A stretch of 34,333 nucleotides of DNA. It comes from Collinsella aerofaciens (GTDB taxonomy: Bacteria; Actinomycetota; Coriobacteriia; Coriobacteriales; Coriobacteriaceae). The stretch is from positions 1-34,333 of the forward strand of contig NZ_JADNGN010000026.1 of assembly GCF_015553355.1 (NCBI RefSeq). The letters run 5' to 3'. Both the position numbers and the translations under genes were made by a program. Numbering within the stretch: the first letter of the stretch is position 1; each line of letters opens with the position of its first letter. The notes under the pieces are model-generated. The model was not told where the DNA came from and ran no database searches. It saw only the letters and a program-made list of their open reading frames with translations. Of the stretch, positions 14,677 through 24,186 are shown one piece after another.

Positions 14677-16119
14677 TTAATGGGTAGGGTCAGCGGGAAT
14701 AGTTGAATTGGCGGGCGTTATGCCAAGGATGTGCTCCAGGGTATCGAGCAGCTCATGCGGCATGGTCGACACCACATGAACCTCGGCGCCGCGGTGGTTA
14801 AGGCTTGCGAGTAAATCGTCACGATGATACTCGTCAAGCGTCATGCCGTCAGCGTTGAACATGAGCTTAGGCATAAAGAGCATAACCCCCGAGAGGTCCT
14901 GCGGCAGCTGTTCCAGAATGTCGCAGGCGACGATGAGGCCGGTCACGTCCACGTTGCCGCCAAAGTAGCGATTCTTGATGGCCGTGACGGTGCCGGCGAG
15001 CCCCTGCGGCGATTCCACGAAACGTGCCACGGTGTCGCGTGCGCTGGCGCCCGAGAGGCACAGCAGGTGCTGGCTGCGAGCGGCGATGGCCTCGCGGACG
15101 CGGGCCAGTCGCTCGGCATCGGCGGCAAGCACATCGTCCGTCTCGTCTAGGTATGAGCGGATCATGCCGATACCGTCGTAGTACTGCGGGTACCCGTCGT
15201 AAAAGTCTGCCTCGGGAGGATCGATGCGCGCGTCCAGATAGAACTCATCGCTCATCTGGAAGGTGTGGCGGCCAAAGCGTTCGTAGGCACGATCCTGGTA
15301 GGGACGGATCATGGCAATGGTCTCGCGCGCTAGCTCGGGCTTGTCGCTGTAGGACCAGCTAAAACGGTTCTGATGCTTGGTAAAACCGAGCGGCACAATG
15401 CCCAGGCTTGTGATTTGCTCGTGCTCCTCGCAAAAGCGCAGGGTCTTTTCCAGCTCCTCGCCGTCGTTCATGCCGGGGCACAACACGATCTGCGCGTGAA
15501 TCTCGATGCCGGCGGCCATGATGGCCTCGAGCACATCCATGCCGCGCTGGGCGTTGCGGCCCATCATGCGTCGGCGGACATCGGGGCTCACGGCGTGGAC
15601 CGACACGTTCATGGGGCTCATGTTGCGTTGGATGACGTTTTGCACGTCCTCGTCGGTGAGGTTCGTAAGCGTGACAAAGTTGCCCTGCAAAAAGCTCAGG
15701 CGGTAGTCGTCGTCGCGAATATAGAGCGTGGAGCGGCCGCCCTTGGGGAGCATCGTCATAAAGCAGAACACGCAGGCGTTCACACAGGTACGCATGCCGT
15801 CGAAGATGGGGCCGTCGAACTCCAGACCCCAATCCTCTCCGGGAAATCGATCGAGCTCCACGGGGGTGACGGTGCCATCGCGCGGGTCGAAAACCTCGAG
15901 GTCGACCGTGTCGTCGTCTGCCTCCCAGAGCCACACGATCATGTCGGTAAGCTGCTCGCCGTTGACCGTGAGCACGCGCATGCCCGGCTCGATACCCACA
16001 TCCCATGCGGGCGATTCGGGACGCACGTTCTTAACGAGCGCGCCCTCACCCGGCTCGGGGTCGCGGCTGCGCCCGTAATCGGCCACCTCGGCGGCGTATG
16101 CGGGTACGGTCTGGTCCAT
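14677..16119 (-). CDS. DUF512-family radical SAM protein with PDZ-like N-terminus
   Basis: The start ATG 16119, two bases after the ispH stop, gives 480 residues; the AAGGAG site lies in the end of ispH. Residues 28-95 form a PDZ-like domain (VKNVRPESPAWDVGIEPGMR, VLTVNGEQL). A radical-SAM core follows with the CX3CX2C cluster in CVNACVFC, then the DUF512 region with LCPGMNDGEELEKTL and the SDEFYLDA segment. The family is common beside der, plsY or gpsA in Gram-positive bacteria and has no established reaction. It is cytosolic and presumably needs a [4Fe-4S] cluster and S-adenosylmethionine. Confidence 0.9.
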   Translation of the reverse strand: MDQTVPAYAAEVADYGRSRDPEPGEGALVKNVRPESPAWDVGIEPGMRVLTVNGEQLTDMIVWLWEADDDTVDLEVFDPRDGTVTPVELDRFPGEDWGLEFDGPIFDGMRTCVNACVFCFMTMLPKGGRSTLYIRDDDYRLSFLQGNFVTLTNLTDEDVQNVIQRNMSPMNVSVHAVSPDVRRRMMGRNAQRGMDVLEAIMAAGIEIHAQIVLCPGMNDGEELEKTLRFCEEHEQITSLGIVPLGFTKHQNRFSWSYSDKPELARETIAMIRPYQDRAYERFGRHTFQMSDEFYLDARIDPPEADFYDGYPQYYDGIGMIRSYLDETDDVLAADAERLARVREAIAARSQHLLCLSGASARDTVARFVESPQGLAGTVTAIKNRYFGGNVDVTGLIVACDILEQLPQDLSGVMLFMPKLMFNADGMTLDEYHRDDLLASLNHRGAEVHVVSTMPHELLDTLEHILGITPANSTIPADPTH

Positions 16120-16121
16120 GG

Positions 16122-17021
16122 TTAGCAGCAAAGCTCCTTGATGCGCGTGACGGCGCGTTCGATGTGTTCTTGCGGGGTGGAGGCTCCGGCGGTGATACCG
16201 ATGTGGTGAGCGTCGGTAAACCACGCGGCCTGGAGCTCGGAAGTTTCCTCGATGTGATACGTGCGCTCGCAGGCGTCTGCGCAAATCTGCGCCAGGCGGC
16301 GGGTGTTGCCCGAATTCTTGCCGCCCACGACTACCATGCAGTCGCAGCGGTTGGCAAGTGCGGCTGCTGCCTGTTGACGCTCACTCGTGGCGGCGCAGAT
16401 GGTGTTGATCACACGCAGCTCCTGCACGCGCGGGGTGATAGCTGCCACGACCTCGGCGAGGTTCTGCGCGGTCTGGGTGGTCTGCACGACGAGGCCTACC
16501 TTGCCCTTGAGCGACAAGGCATTGGCGTCGGCGGCACAGCTCACGACCTGTGCATCTTTGCCGGCGTGGCCAAGAATGCCCTCGACCTCGGGGTGACCCG
16601 GCTCGCCTACGACCACCACGCGGTAGCCCTCGCGCACCAGGCGCTCGGCTGCCATATGGACTTTCTTCACGTAGGGGCAGGTGGCGTCGACCACGTTTAG
16701 GCCGCGCTTGCGGGCAGCATCGATTACCTGCGGCACCACGCCGTGGGCGCGGATGATCACGGTGCCGGTTGCGGCGTCATCCAGGGTTTCGGCCAAGCCA
16801 ACGCCTGCCTCAGCGAGCTCGCGTACCACGATGGGGTTATGGATGAGCGGGCCCAAGGTGTGGACCTGAGCGCACTCCCCTGCCTGCGGCGCGGCGGCCA
16901 GCGCCATATCGAGCGCACGCTGTACGCCGTAGCAAGTGCCGGCGTGGGCGGCGATCTCGATGGTGGGCGCGTTTGCCTGGTCAGACGCAGCTGCGGCGGT
17001 GTTCGTCACGTTCTCGCTCAT
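16122..17021 (-). CDS. ispH: 4-hydroxy-3-methylbut-2-enyl diphosphate reductase
   Basis: IspH makes IPP and DMAPP in the last step of the MEP isoprenoid pathway, using an iron-sulfur cluster. The start ATG 17021 is two bases after the plsC stop and gives 299 residues with a 20-residue Ala/Thr-rich N-terminal extension before the core. Three conserved cysteines are seen in AGTCYGVQRAL, DATCPYVKKVH and INTICAATSERQ. The conserved His residues (IRAHGVVPQV, GEPGHPEVEG) and the TQTAQNLAEV segment are also present. It is coupled to plsC and to the DUF512 gene. Confidence 0.96.
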   Translation of the reverse strand: MSENVTNTAAAASDQANAPTIEIAAHAGTCYGVQRALDMALAAAPQAGECAQVHTLGPLIHNPIVVRELAEAGVGLAETLDDAATGTVIIRAHGVVPQVIDAARKRGLNVVDATCPYVKKVHMAAERLVREGYRVVVVGEPGHPEVEGILGHAGKDAQVVSCAADANALSLKGKVGLVVQTTQTAQNLAEVVAAITPRVQELRVINTICAATSERQQAAAALANRCDCMVVVGGKNSGNTRRLAQICADACERTYHIEETSELQAAWFTDAHHIGITAGASTPQEHIERAVTRIKELCC

Positions 17022-17023
17022 GG

Positions 17024-17752
17024 CTAGAACCTGCCCGGATGCTCGGCGCACAGGTCGTCTCGCATGGCGTAGACGCGGTTCATGGCCTCGGACTCAAACC
17101 ATTCCAGGCGCTCCGTGCGCTTAAGCCCAGCCGGTGCGTCGGAAAGCGAGACGGCCTTGCCGGCACGGATCCAGCACTTCTTGGGACGCATGATCTTTTT
17201 GCCCGCGGGCGTGATGTCGGACCAGCCGCAGATGGCGAGCGGGTTCACAGGTGCCTTGCCCATCTGAGCGATGAGCGCAAAGCCACCGTGGACCTCGGGC
17301 TTGATCTCGCGCGAGCGGATGCGCGTGCCCTCGGGGAAGATCAGGACGTCCTCGCCGCGCTGCAGCGCATGCTGGGCGGCGCGCAGGCACTTCATGTCGG
17401 CGGTACCGCGCTCGACGGGGATACCGCCGACGCGGCTAAAGGCCCAACGCACAATCTTGCTCTTGGCGAACTCGGACTTAAAGATGGGACGAATGCGGCG
17501 CCCCCCAAAGAACAGCGCCGTCTCCACGGCCAAGAGCTCGGCCATCGAGGTGTGGTTGCAGATGACCACGCTGCCGCGGCCTTCCTGGCGCTCAAACAGA
17601 AGGTCAGCGTCCTCGACCTTCCAGCGCCACATGAGCTTGGAGAAGGCCCAAAGGATGGCCATGACTACGGCGACGGTGCCGCGGATGAGCACGGGGAACT
17701 CTGCATAAGGAGCGTTGTAATAATCCTCGGGCGTCTGCTTAAACAGGCGCAT
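17024..17752 (-). CDS. plsC: 1-acyl-sn-glycerol-3-phosphate acyltransferase (PlsC-like)
   Basis: A 242-residue membrane-associated acyltransferase that would turn lysophosphatidic acid into phosphatidic acid. There is one N-terminal hydrophobic helix (GTVAVVMAILWAF). The usual blocks follow: NHTSMAE at about 66-72, FKSEFAKSKIVRWAF, GGIPVERG and FPEGTRIR at about 129-136. The catalytic block is unusual: the HX4D aspartate is a glutamate (His67, Glu72). The AAGGAGG ribosome site is formed by the end of cmk, three bases upstream. Neighbours ispH and cmk match common Gram-positive gene order. Confidence 0.92.
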   Translation of the reverse strand: MRLFKQTPEDYYNAPYAEFPVLIRGTVAVVMAILWAFSKLMWRWKVEDADLLFERQEGRGSVVICNHTSMAELLAVETALFFGGRRIRPIFKSEFAKSKIVRWAFSRVGGIPVERGTADMKCLRAAQHALQRGEDVLIFPEGTRIRSREIKPEVHGGFALIAQMGKAPVNPLAICGWSDITPAGKKIMRPKKCWIRAGKAVSLSDAPAGLKRTERLEWFESEAMNRVYAMRDDLCAEHPGRF

Positions 17753-17755
17753 GGG

Positions 17756-18442
17756 CTACCTCCTTTGGTTGATGAGGTCCTCGATTATCGAGACGACCTC
17801 ATCGATGGTGTGGGCGGTGGAGTCGACGTGCACGGCGTCCTCGGCGGGCACGAGCGGGGCGACCTCGCGGCTGCTGTCGAGCTTGTCGCGCTGCTTAAGG
17901 GCGTCGAGGGTCTCGTCGACCTCGGCTTCGAGCTGCTCGGAAGTGAGCGGCTGGGCGTCGTTTTGGTGACGCTGCAGCACGCGGCGGCGGGCGCGCTCAC
18001 GCGGGTCGGCGGTCAGGAAGACCTTGACCTGCGCGTTAGGGAACACGACGGTACCGATGTCGCGACCCTCAGCCACGATATCGCGGTCCTCGGCGGCGCG
18101 GCGCTGGTGGATGAGCATGGCGGCGCGCACGCCCGGATAGGCCGAGACCTTGGACACGTTGGCGTCGACCTGCGGGGTGCGGATGGCGGCCGAAGCGTCC
18201 TGGCCGTCAATGGTCAGGCGCGTGTCCTCGCCGGTGCCGTTGGTAAAGCGAATCTCGATCTGCTCGGCGAGGGCGTCGATGGCCGCCTCGTCGTCCAAAT
18301 CGATGCCACGGTCGAGCGCGGCGAAGGTGACGGCGCGGTACATAGCGCCCGTGTCGAGCTTGTTAAAGCCCAGCTGGCGGGCGATCTCCTTGGCGATGGT
18401 GGACTTGCCGGAACCGGCGGGGCCGTCGATGGCGACGATCAT
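17756..18442 (-). CDS. cmk: Cytidylate kinase
   Basis: The 228-residue NMP kinase phosphorylates CMP and dCMP. The P-loop IDGPAGSGKSTIAKEIA is at residues 5-21. LDTGAMYRAVTFAAL binds the nucleotide, GRDIGTVVFPNAQVKVFLTA is the CMP-binding core, and DPRERARRR is the lid region. The C-terminus carries the usual IDTxx-like segment (VDSTAHTIDEVV). The start follows AAAGGAAG. It lies between the rluB-type gene (66 bases upstream) and plsC (three bases downstream). Confidence 0.97.
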   Translation of the reverse strand: MIVAIDGPAGSGKSTIAKEIARQLGFNKLDTGAMYRAVTFAALDRGIDLDDEAAIDALAEQIEIRFTNGTGEDTRLTIDGQDASAAIRTPQVDANVSKVSAYPGVRAAMLIHQRRAAEDRDIVAEGRDIGTVVFPNAQVKVFLTADPRERARRRVLQRHQNDAQPLTSEQLEAEVDETLDALKQRDKLDSSREVAPLVPAEDAVHVDSTAHTIDEVVSIIEDLINQRR

Positions 18443-18508
18443 GCAATGCTTCCTTTCGATGGGTGACGTGCTGGTATGGTTCGCGGGCGTTGGGGCGCGG
18501 CGGGTTGC

Positions 18509-19477
18509 CTAGCCCGTGTAGCGCTCACGGTAGGTGTTACGCTTGGGTGCGGAGCCGTGGCTGCCGTGGTGACGCGTGCGGCTGGCGGGCGTGTCTTGGG
18601 GCTTGCCGCCGTTGCGCTTGGAGCTCGCCTGCTTGGGCGGGATGCCGCCCGATTTAAGGATCTGCACCTCGCGCTCGGTGAGCTCGCGCCACGAGCCCTT
18701 GGCTACGTCCTTGAGCTCCAGGCCGGCAAAGTTGCAGCGATGCAGACGGATCACCGGATGGTGGATCTTGCTCAACATGCGCTTGACCTGGTTCTTACGG
18801 CCCTCGCGGATGATGACCTCGACGGCGGTGGTGCCGGGCTTGACGCCCTGCGGCGCCACGGCCTCGGCCTCGCGTGCGTTGATAACGCGGCAGATTGCCG
18901 GCTGACACAGGCCGTCGTCGAGCTCGATGCCGCGGCGGAGTGGTTCCAAATCGCGGTCGGTGAGGTGGCCGTCTACGAGGGCCTGGTAGGTCTTGTAGAC
19001 GTGCTTGCTGGGGTGCAGCAGGTCCTGCGACAGGTCGCCGTCAGTGGTAAAGAGCAACAGGCCCGTGGTGTCGCGGTCCAGGCGGCCCACCGGGAAAAGC
19101 CCCGGAAAACGGTCGCGGGGGACCAGGTCGGCCACGCAGGGACGCTCCTGCGGGTCGCTCATGGTGGTGAGGTAGCCGGTCGGCTTGTAGAGCATCAGGT
19201 ACACAGCGCCCTGGTTGAGTTTGACGGGCATGCCGTCGACCTCGATGTGGTCGCGGTCGACATCGACCTTGGTGCCCAGCTCGGTCGCGACTTCGCCGTT
19301 GACGGTCACACGGCCGGCGGTCATCAGATCCTCCGAGCCGCGGCGGCTCGCCACGCCCGCGCGCGCCAAAAAGCGCTGCAAGCGCATGGTGTGCGGGTAG
19401 ACGGGCTGGGCGTCGGTCGTGGGCATGCCCGTGGCGTCGGCGATTCGCGTCTCCCCTGCTTCGTTAGTTCTCGTCAT
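18509..19477 (-). CDS. rluB: RluB-type 23S rRNA pseudouridine synthase
   Basis: The start ATG 19477 after GGAGGATATGC overlaps scpB by 14 bases and gives 322 residues. An S4 RNA-binding domain comes first (MRLQRFLARAGVASRRGSED), then the RsuA/RluB/E/F catalytic domain with GRLDRDTTGLLLFTTDGD, where the Asp after Arg-Leu is the catalytic residue. EGRKNQVKRMLSKIHHPV is the conserved second block. A basic, disordered tail follows (GGIPPKQASSKRNGGKPQDT and onward). The scpA-scpB-rluB order is very common in Gram-positive bacteria. The exact target uridine is inferred from family and context only. Confidence 0.93.
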   Translation of the reverse strand: MTRTNEAGETRIADATGMPTTDAQPVYPHTMRLQRFLARAGVASRRGSEDLMTAGRVTVNGEVATELGTKVDVDRDHIEVDGMPVKLNQGAVYLMLYKPTGYLTTMSDPQERPCVADLVPRDRFPGLFPVGRLDRDTTGLLLFTTDGDLSQDLLHPSKHVYKTYQALVDGHLTDRDLEPLRRGIELDDGLCQPAICRVINAREAEAVAPQGVKPGTTAVEVIIREGRKNQVKRMLSKIHHPVIRLHRCNFAGLELKDVAKGSWRELTEREVQILKSGGIPPKQASSKRNGGKPQDTPASRTRHHGSHGSAPKRNTYRERYTG

Positions 19478-20192
19478 GCATATCCTCCGGGGCATTGTCG
19501 CTGACCTGGATATCCTCGTCCTCGACTGCCTCAATGTCCTCAAGATCGGTATCGAGCAGTTCGCGCTCTTCGTCCAGGTCCTCGGCCTGCTCCTCGAGCG
19601 TGGATTGAATGCTGCGGCCGCTCAGGCGCTCGCGGATAAACTGGCGCGACTGCTCGTCGGGGGCAAACTGCTCCAGATCGGGCAGGTCGCGGGTGGAGCG
19701 CAGGCCGAACTTCTCCAAGAAGGCGTTGGTCGTGCCGTAGATGATGGCCTGACCGCGCTGAGGGTCGCGGCCGAGCTCGCGCACCAGGCCCTTGTCCACG
19801 AGCGACGCGATGACGCCGTCGGAGTTGACGCCGCGAATGCCCTTGACTACCTCGCGCGTGACAGGCTGGTGGTAGGCGATGACGGCGAGCGTCTCGAGCG
19901 CCGCCTGCGACAGCTTTTGCGTATCCCAGCTCAGCACATAGGCCTCGACAACATCGTGGTAGGCGGGGTGCGTAAACAGGCGCCAGCCGCCGGCGACCTC
20001 GCGCAGCTGAAAGCCGCGGTTGGCCTCCTCGTACTCAACCTTGAGCTCGGCCAAAAGCGAGGCGCACTCGCCGGGGGCGATATCCAGTGCGCCGGCCAGC
20101 GCGGGCGCACTCACCGGGTCACTCGACACCAGCAGCAGCGCCTCGAGGGCGCCCTTGAGGCTGTTTGCCTCCAGCGTGGACAGGTTTGACAT
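19464..20192 (-). CDS. scpB: Segregation and condensation protein ScpB
   Basis: ScpB is the winged-helix subunit of the SMC-ScpAB condensin. The 242-residue protein has two winged-helix domains: ALEALLLVSSDPVSAPALA and the strongly conserved LSQAALETLAVIAYHQPVTR, then IRGVNSDGVIASLVDKGLV and YGTTNAFLEKFGL. A long acidic tail follows (residues about 195-242), longer than in Bacillus. The start follows TAGGAG, which contains the scpA stop 12 bases upstream. Confidence 0.96.
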   Translation of the reverse strand: MSNLSTLEANSLKGALEALLLVSSDPVSAPALAGALDIAPGECASLLAELKVEYEEANRGFQLREVAGGWRLFTHPAYHDVVEAYVLSWDTQKLSQAALETLAVIAYHQPVTREVVKGIRGVNSDGVIASLVDKGLVRELGRDPQRGQAIIYGTTNAFLEKFGLRSTRDLPDLEQFAPDEQSRQFIRERLSGRSIQSTLEEQAEDLDEERELLDTDLEDIEAVEDEDIQVSDNAPEDMHDEN

Positions 20193-20204
20193 GGTTGGTC
20201 GCTC

Positions 20205-21017
20205 CTATTCGGTGAGCTCGGGGCCCTCGCCGGGCACGTAGGCCTCGGCGCCCTCGACGCGGTTGATGCGGATGGTTCCAAAGATCTCGTCCTGGCTCAG
20301 CGTGAGCGAGCCGCGCTTGGCGAGCTCCAGCGTGGCCAGGAAGGTGACGACGAGCTGCTCGGTGGTGGCATCGCCGTCCAACAGCTCGCGGAAGGTGCAG
20401 GTTTGGTGCGCCATGGTAAAGCGGTCGACTGAGGCCACGGTCAGGTCGAGCGGTACGCGATGCGGCGCCACATGCTCGGCCTCCAGCAAGAAGGTCTGGC
20501 GCTTGCCGTCCAGGTCGGCACAGATAACGGCCAGACCGCGCAGGGTAATGCCGGCCAGATAGTCGGGCATTAGGCCCAAGAACTCGGGGTCGGGGCCGGC
20601 CACGCGCGGATGCATGCGGCTTTCGGCCTGCATGCGCGCACCGAGGGCCGCAGCCGCGCCTTTAAACTGCTTGTAGGCAATCAGGCGCTGGATCAGGACC
20701 TCACGCAGCGCGTCGCCGTCAAGCGTGCTGAGCTCCTCGAGGTCTTCGTCGAACTCGTCATCGTCGTCATCGACTTTGCGCGGGGCCTCCTGCGGCACCA
20801 GAGAGGCAGCCTTGATGTCCAAAAGGGTTGCCGCGACCAGCAAAAAGTCGCTTGCTACGTCCAGGTCCAGCGCCTCGATGCGCTCGGCCTCGGCAAGGTA
20901 CTGCTCGGCCACCTCGCTGATGGAGATGGCACCGATATCTACTTTTTGGCGGGTTACCAGCTGCAGCAGCAGGTCGAACGGTCCGCTGTAGACCTGCGTC
21001 GACACGCGATACGACAT
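20205..21017 (-). CDS. scpA: Segregation and condensation protein ScpA
   Basis: ScpA is the kleisin of the bacterial condensin. The 270-residue protein starts with the conserved YSGPFDLLLQLVTRQKVDIGAI helix that binds the SMC neck. It has ASDFLLVAATLLDIKAASLV and an acidic middle (DDDDEFDEDLEEL). The C-terminal winged helix includes FLATLELAKRGSLTLSQDEI and FGTIRINR. ATG 21017 follows GGAGG. The 84 bases upstream hold two short hairpins but no clear terminator. Confidence 0.96.
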   Translation of the reverse strand: MSYRVSTQVYSGPFDLLLQLVTRQKVDIGAISISEVAEQYLAEAERIEALDLDVASDFLLVAATLLDIKAASLVPQEAPRKVDDDDDEFDEDLEELSTLDGDALREVLIQRLIAYKQFKGAAAALGARMQAESRMHPRVAGPDPEFLGLMPDYLAGITLRGLAVICADLDGKRQTFLLEAEHVAPHRVPLDLTVASVDRFTMAHQTCTFRELLDGDATTEQLVVTFLATLELAKRGSLTLSQDEIFGTIRINRVEGAEAYVPGEGPELTE

Positions 21018-21067
21018 CTTCGACCTCCTTTGACGGCGCCTTCGCGGCGCGGTTTGGGTGCATGTTG

Positions 21068-21086
21068 CGACCGTTTTGCACGGTCG
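21068..21086. repeat. Hairpin between site-2 protease and scpA genes
   Basis: CGACCGT pairs with ACGGTCG around TTTGC. A GCGCC/GGCGC stem lies about 30 bases to the left. Neither has a T-tract, so they may be RNA-processing or weak attenuation structures. Confidence 0.4.
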
Positions 21087-21101
21087 ACCTGTAAGTTTAC
21101 C

Positions 21102-21785
21102 TTAGATGCTGGCGATTGCGAAGTTGAGCAGCTGCTCAGCAAGCGGATACACGGTAACGTCGAAATAGCGGCCGATCACATCGATGCCGGTCCACATGGG
21201 CAGCAGGTACAGAACCAGGATTAGGATGGGCATGGCGTATTGCTGCAGGCGGTAGTAGTTGGCGAGCGCCTTGCCTTTGAGGAAGGGCACGATGATTGAC
21301 GAGCCGTCGAGCGGCGGGATCGGGATGAGGTTAAAGAACGCAAGCGACAGGTTGACTACGATGAACGTGGCGCCGAAGTTCATGATCTGTGATGCCACGG
21401 CAAAGGACATGCTGGTGTAGAGGTTGCCGTATGCTGCGTGCATGAGGGCTGCGGCAAGGCACGCGAGCGCGATGTTCGATGCTGGGCCGGCCGCACTTAC
21501 CAGGACCTCGTCGCGCTTGGGGTGCTTGAGGTTGTTGAGGTAGACGGGTACGGGCTTGGCGAAGGCGAACACGGGACCGCCGGCGGCAAGCATCAGTAGC
21601 GGTAGGAGAATGGTGCCAAACGGATCGATGTGGTTGAGCGGGTTGAGCGAGATGCGGCCGCGCGAACGGGCCGTCTTGTCGCCGAGTGCCCAGGCCGCAG
21701 CGGCGTGCGCACTCTCGTGGATCACGATACCCACGATGACGGCAACGGCGCTGGCGAGCAGGTTCATGAGGTAGCTGCTGGACAT
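21102..21785 (-). CDS. Site-2 protease family (M50) metalloprotease
   Basis: A 227-residue intramembrane zinc protease of the compact SpoIVFB/YwhC-like type without a PDZ domain. The zinc motif HESAH lies in the first helix (residues 23-27), and the third ligand is in NLIPIPPLDGSSI. There are about five hydrophobic helices. It is usual for this gene to sit next to scpAB in Gram-positive genomes. Natural substrates for this subfamily are mostly unknown. The ribosome site GGGGAGTGAC precedes ATG 21785. Confidence 0.92.
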   Translation of the reverse strand: MSSSYLMNLLASAVAVIVGIVIHESAHAAAAWALGDKTARSRGRISLNPLNHIDPFGTILLPLLMLAAGGPVFAFAKPVPVYLNNLKHPKRDEVLVSAAGPASNIALACLAAALMHAAYGNLYTSMSFAVASQIMNFGATFIVVNLSLAFFNLIPIPPLDGSSIIVPFLKGKALANYYRLQQYAMPILILVLYLLPMWTGIDVIGRYFDVTVYPLAEQLLNFAIASI

Positions 21786-21794
21786 GTCACTCCC

Positions 21795-22091
21795 CTAGCG
21801 GACGCGACGCGAGGCGCGCGAGAGCAGGTAGTCGGCCGCAAACAGGATAACGGCCACGATGGCGTAATCCAGGCGGAACACGCCGCCAAAGGGCGACGTG
21901 ATGACGCCGTAGCCGGCGATGGCGCTCGGCAGCGCGCGCGAAAGCTCAACGACAAAGCCCACGATCTGCAGTTTGGCGGTGAGGCCACTAAAGCACAGCA
22001 GCACAGTCATTGCGCTCATAAAAATGCCGCAGATGCGACAGGCGATGGCGATGATGCTCATCGCCACGGCGGTGGCCTTACGAGAGTTCAC
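21795..22091 (-). CDS. Small three-helix membrane protein
   Basis: The start is taken as GTG 22091, seven bases after GAGGAG and overlapping the ABC-F stop by 14 bases; longer frames lie inside the ABC-F gene. The 98-residue product has three hydrophobic stretches ([20 protein letters not shown], then [10 protein letters not shown] and [12 protein letters not shown], and [15 protein letters not shown]), and a basic C-terminus SRASRRVR. No family is recognised. Its position between an ABC-F gene and a site-2 protease gene gives no firm clue to function. Confidence 0.7.
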   Translation of the reverse strand: MNSRKATAVAMSIIAIACRICGIFMSAMTVLLCFSGLTAKLQIVGFVVELSRALPSAIAGYGVITSPFGGVFRLDYAIVAVILFAADYLLSRASRRVR

Positions 22092-24111
22092 GCGCGGTCT
22101 CCTCTTCGATCTGGGTGGAAAGCTCCAACCATTCGTCCTCAAGCTTAGGTAGCTCTTGCTTAAGGCCGTTATATTCCCCCAGCGCGGCGTTGAACTTATC
22201 CTGATCGGCATAAAGCTCTTCGCTTGCCATCAACTCCATAAGCTCGTCATAGCGGGCGCGCTTTTTGTCGAGCTCCGTCTCGATCTTCTTAAGCTGGTTG
22301 CGCACGCCCTTGAGCTTTTTGTTGAGCGCAGCGCGGGCCTGGGCCTCGGCGCGCTTTTGCTCCTTGGTCTTTTTGCCCTCGACCGGCTTGGGGGCGGCGG
22401 CGGGCGCATCGGGCTGGGCCGCGGTGACCTTGGCGGACTTGGCCGTGGCAGGCGCACTCTCCCCTGCCGCCTCGGCGGCGGCGCGGGCCGCGAGGTCCTC
22501 GCGCTTGTAGAGGTAGTAGTCGTAGTCGCCGTCGTAGACCGTGACCTTGCCGTCGCGGATGTCGATCACGCGGTTGGCCACGGCGCGCACCAGGTGCTCG
22601 TCGTGGCTGATCAGCACGATGGTGCCGGGGAAGTTTTGCAGGGCGTTTTCGAGCATATCCACCGAGTCGATGTCTAGGTGGTTGGTGGGCTCGTCCAGGC
22701 ACAGGAGCGCCTCGGGGGCCACGAGCATTTTGGCGAGCGCCAGGCGCGCCTTTTCGCCTCCGGAGAGGACGCGAACCTGCTTTTCGATTGCGTCGTTGTC
22801 GCTAAATAGGAAGGCGCCCAGCAGGCTGCGCTGCTGCGGCACGGTCCACTTGGGCGTGACGGTGTCGATCTCTTGCAGGACGGTGTTGGACTCGGTCATG
22901 CCTTCGAGCGCGTGCTGGGCATAGTAGGCGACGCCGACGTTGGTGCCCAGGTCCCGGGTGCCGGTGGTGGGCGGCTCCAGGCCGGCGAGGATCTTCATGA
23001 GCGTGGACTTGCCGGCGCCGTTGGGGCCGACGAGCGCCACGTGCTCGCCGCGGTAGAGCTTGAGGTCGATATCGCTGTAGATGTGCTTGTTGCCGTAAGA
23101 CTTGGACACGCCCTCCAGACCCACGACCATGTCGCCCGAGCGCGGTGGGTCGGGGAACTTAAAGTCGATGTGCTTGTGGCCCTCGGGCAGGATGACGAGC
23201 TCCTTTTTGATCTGCTCGATCTTGCGGATGCGCTCCTGGGCCTGGGCGGCCTTGGTGGGCTTGTAGCGGAACTTGTCGACGAAGACCTGCATGTGGGCGA
23301 TGTCGCGCTCCTGAGCGGCGCGCTTGGCGCGCATCTGCTCCAGGTTGTCCTCGCGCTGCTTGAGGTAGCTGCTGTAGTTGCCGGTGTAAGTGGTCACGCG
23401 ACGGTTTTCGAGTGCGGCGACGTGGTCGACGCAGGCGTCCATGAAGGCGCGGTCGTGGCTGACGATGAGGACGGCGCCGTCGTAGTTGGCGATAAAGCCG
23501 CGCAGCCACTGGACGCTTTCGAGGTCCAGGTGGTTGGTGGGCTCGTCCAGAAGCAGCAGGTCGGGGTGGCGCAGGAAGAGCTTGGCGAGCGCGATACGCA
23601 TCTGCCAGCCGCCCGAGAACTCGGAGCACGGGCGCTCAAAGTCGGTGACCTTAAAGCCCAGGCCGGACAGGATTTTGCGGGCGTTGCTCTCGAGCTCGTA
23701 GCCGCCCAGATGCTCAAAGCGGTCCTGGACTTGGCCGTACTCGTTGAGGAGTGCGTCGACGTCCTTGCCCTGCTCGGAGAGCTCGGTGATTTGGGCCTGC
23801 AGCTCGTTGGAGCGCTCGCCCATGCGGCGGATTTCCTTGGCGGCGGCCATGACCTCGGCAAGGATGGTGGTGTCCTTTTGCTCCAGATTAGTTTCCTGCT
23901 CTAGGTAGCCCACCTGGCAGTCCTTGGCGTACTGGACCTGGCCGGCGTCAGGACTGTCGATGCCCATGATGATCTTGAGCATGGTAGTTTTGCCGGCGCC
24001 GTTGGGGCCCACGAGTGCGAAGCGCTCGCCGGGGTTGATCTGGAAGGACGCGCCGCTAAAGAGGACGCGTGCGCCGAAGCTTTTTTCGATCTTGTCGACC
24101 AGGAGGATCAT
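22078..24111 (-). CDS. ABC-F family ATPase
   Basis: The 677-residue protein has two ABC domains and no membrane segments, typical of ABC-F ribosome factors. Walker [10 protein letters not shown] appears near residue 35 and GPNGAGKST near 365. The signatures are [14 protein letters not shown] and [14 protein letters not shown], each followed by a [10 protein letters not shown]-type Walker B. The arm linker (about 240-320) is rich in Lys, Arg and Gln. The C-terminal extension has an Ala/Pro-rich spacer and a coiled coil ([19 protein letters not shown]), as in Uup and YdiF types. A housekeeping translation or rRNA role is more likely than antibiotic resistance. The start follows AAAGGCGG. Confidence 0.93.
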   Translation of the reverse strand: MILLVDKIEKSFGARVLFSGASFQINPGERFALVGPNGAGKTTMLKIIMGIDSPDAGQVQYAKDCQVGYLEQETNLEQKDTTILAEVMAAAKEIRRMGERSNELQAQITELSEQGKDVDALLNEYGQVQDRFEHLGGYELESNARKILSGLGFKVTDFERPCSEFSGGWQMRIALAKLFLRHPDLLLLDEPTNHLDLESVQWLRGFIANYDGAVLIVSHDRAFMDACVDHVAALENRRVTTYTGNYSSYLKQREDNLEQMRAKRAAQERDIAHMQVFVDKFRYKPTKAAQAQERIRKIEQIKKELVILPEGHKHIDFKFPDPPRSGDMVVGLEGVSKSYGNKHIYSDIDLKLYRGEHVALVGPNGAGKSTLMKILAGLEPPTTGTRDLGTNVGVAYYAQHALEGMTESNTVLQEIDTVTPKWTVPQQRSLLGAFLFSDNDAIEKQVRVLSGGEKARLALAKMLVAPEALLCLDEPTNHLDIDSVDMLENALQNFPGTIVLISHDEHLVRAVANRVIDIRDGKVTVYDGDYDYYLYKREDLAARAAAEAAGESAPATAKSAKVTAAQPDAPAAAPKPVEGKKTKEQKRAEAQARAALNKKLKGVRNQLKKIETELDKKRARYDELMELMASEELYADQDKFNAALGEYNGLKQELPKLEDEWLELSTQIEEETARELS

Positions 24112-24142
24112 GGTGCCGCCTTTGACCTTGTGTTCCTATATG

Positions 24143-24171
24143 AAAAAAGGCCCCAACTTGCGTTGGAGCCT
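24143..24171 (-). terminator. Intrinsic terminator after tRNA-Ala
   Basis: On the minus strand AGGCTCCAAC pairs with GTTGGGGCCT around GCAA and is followed by TTTTT. It lies between the tRNA and the ABC-F gene, so the ABC-F gene probably needs its own promoter or readthrough. Confidence 0.85.
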
Positions 24172-24186
24172 CATTCAATGCTCGGG

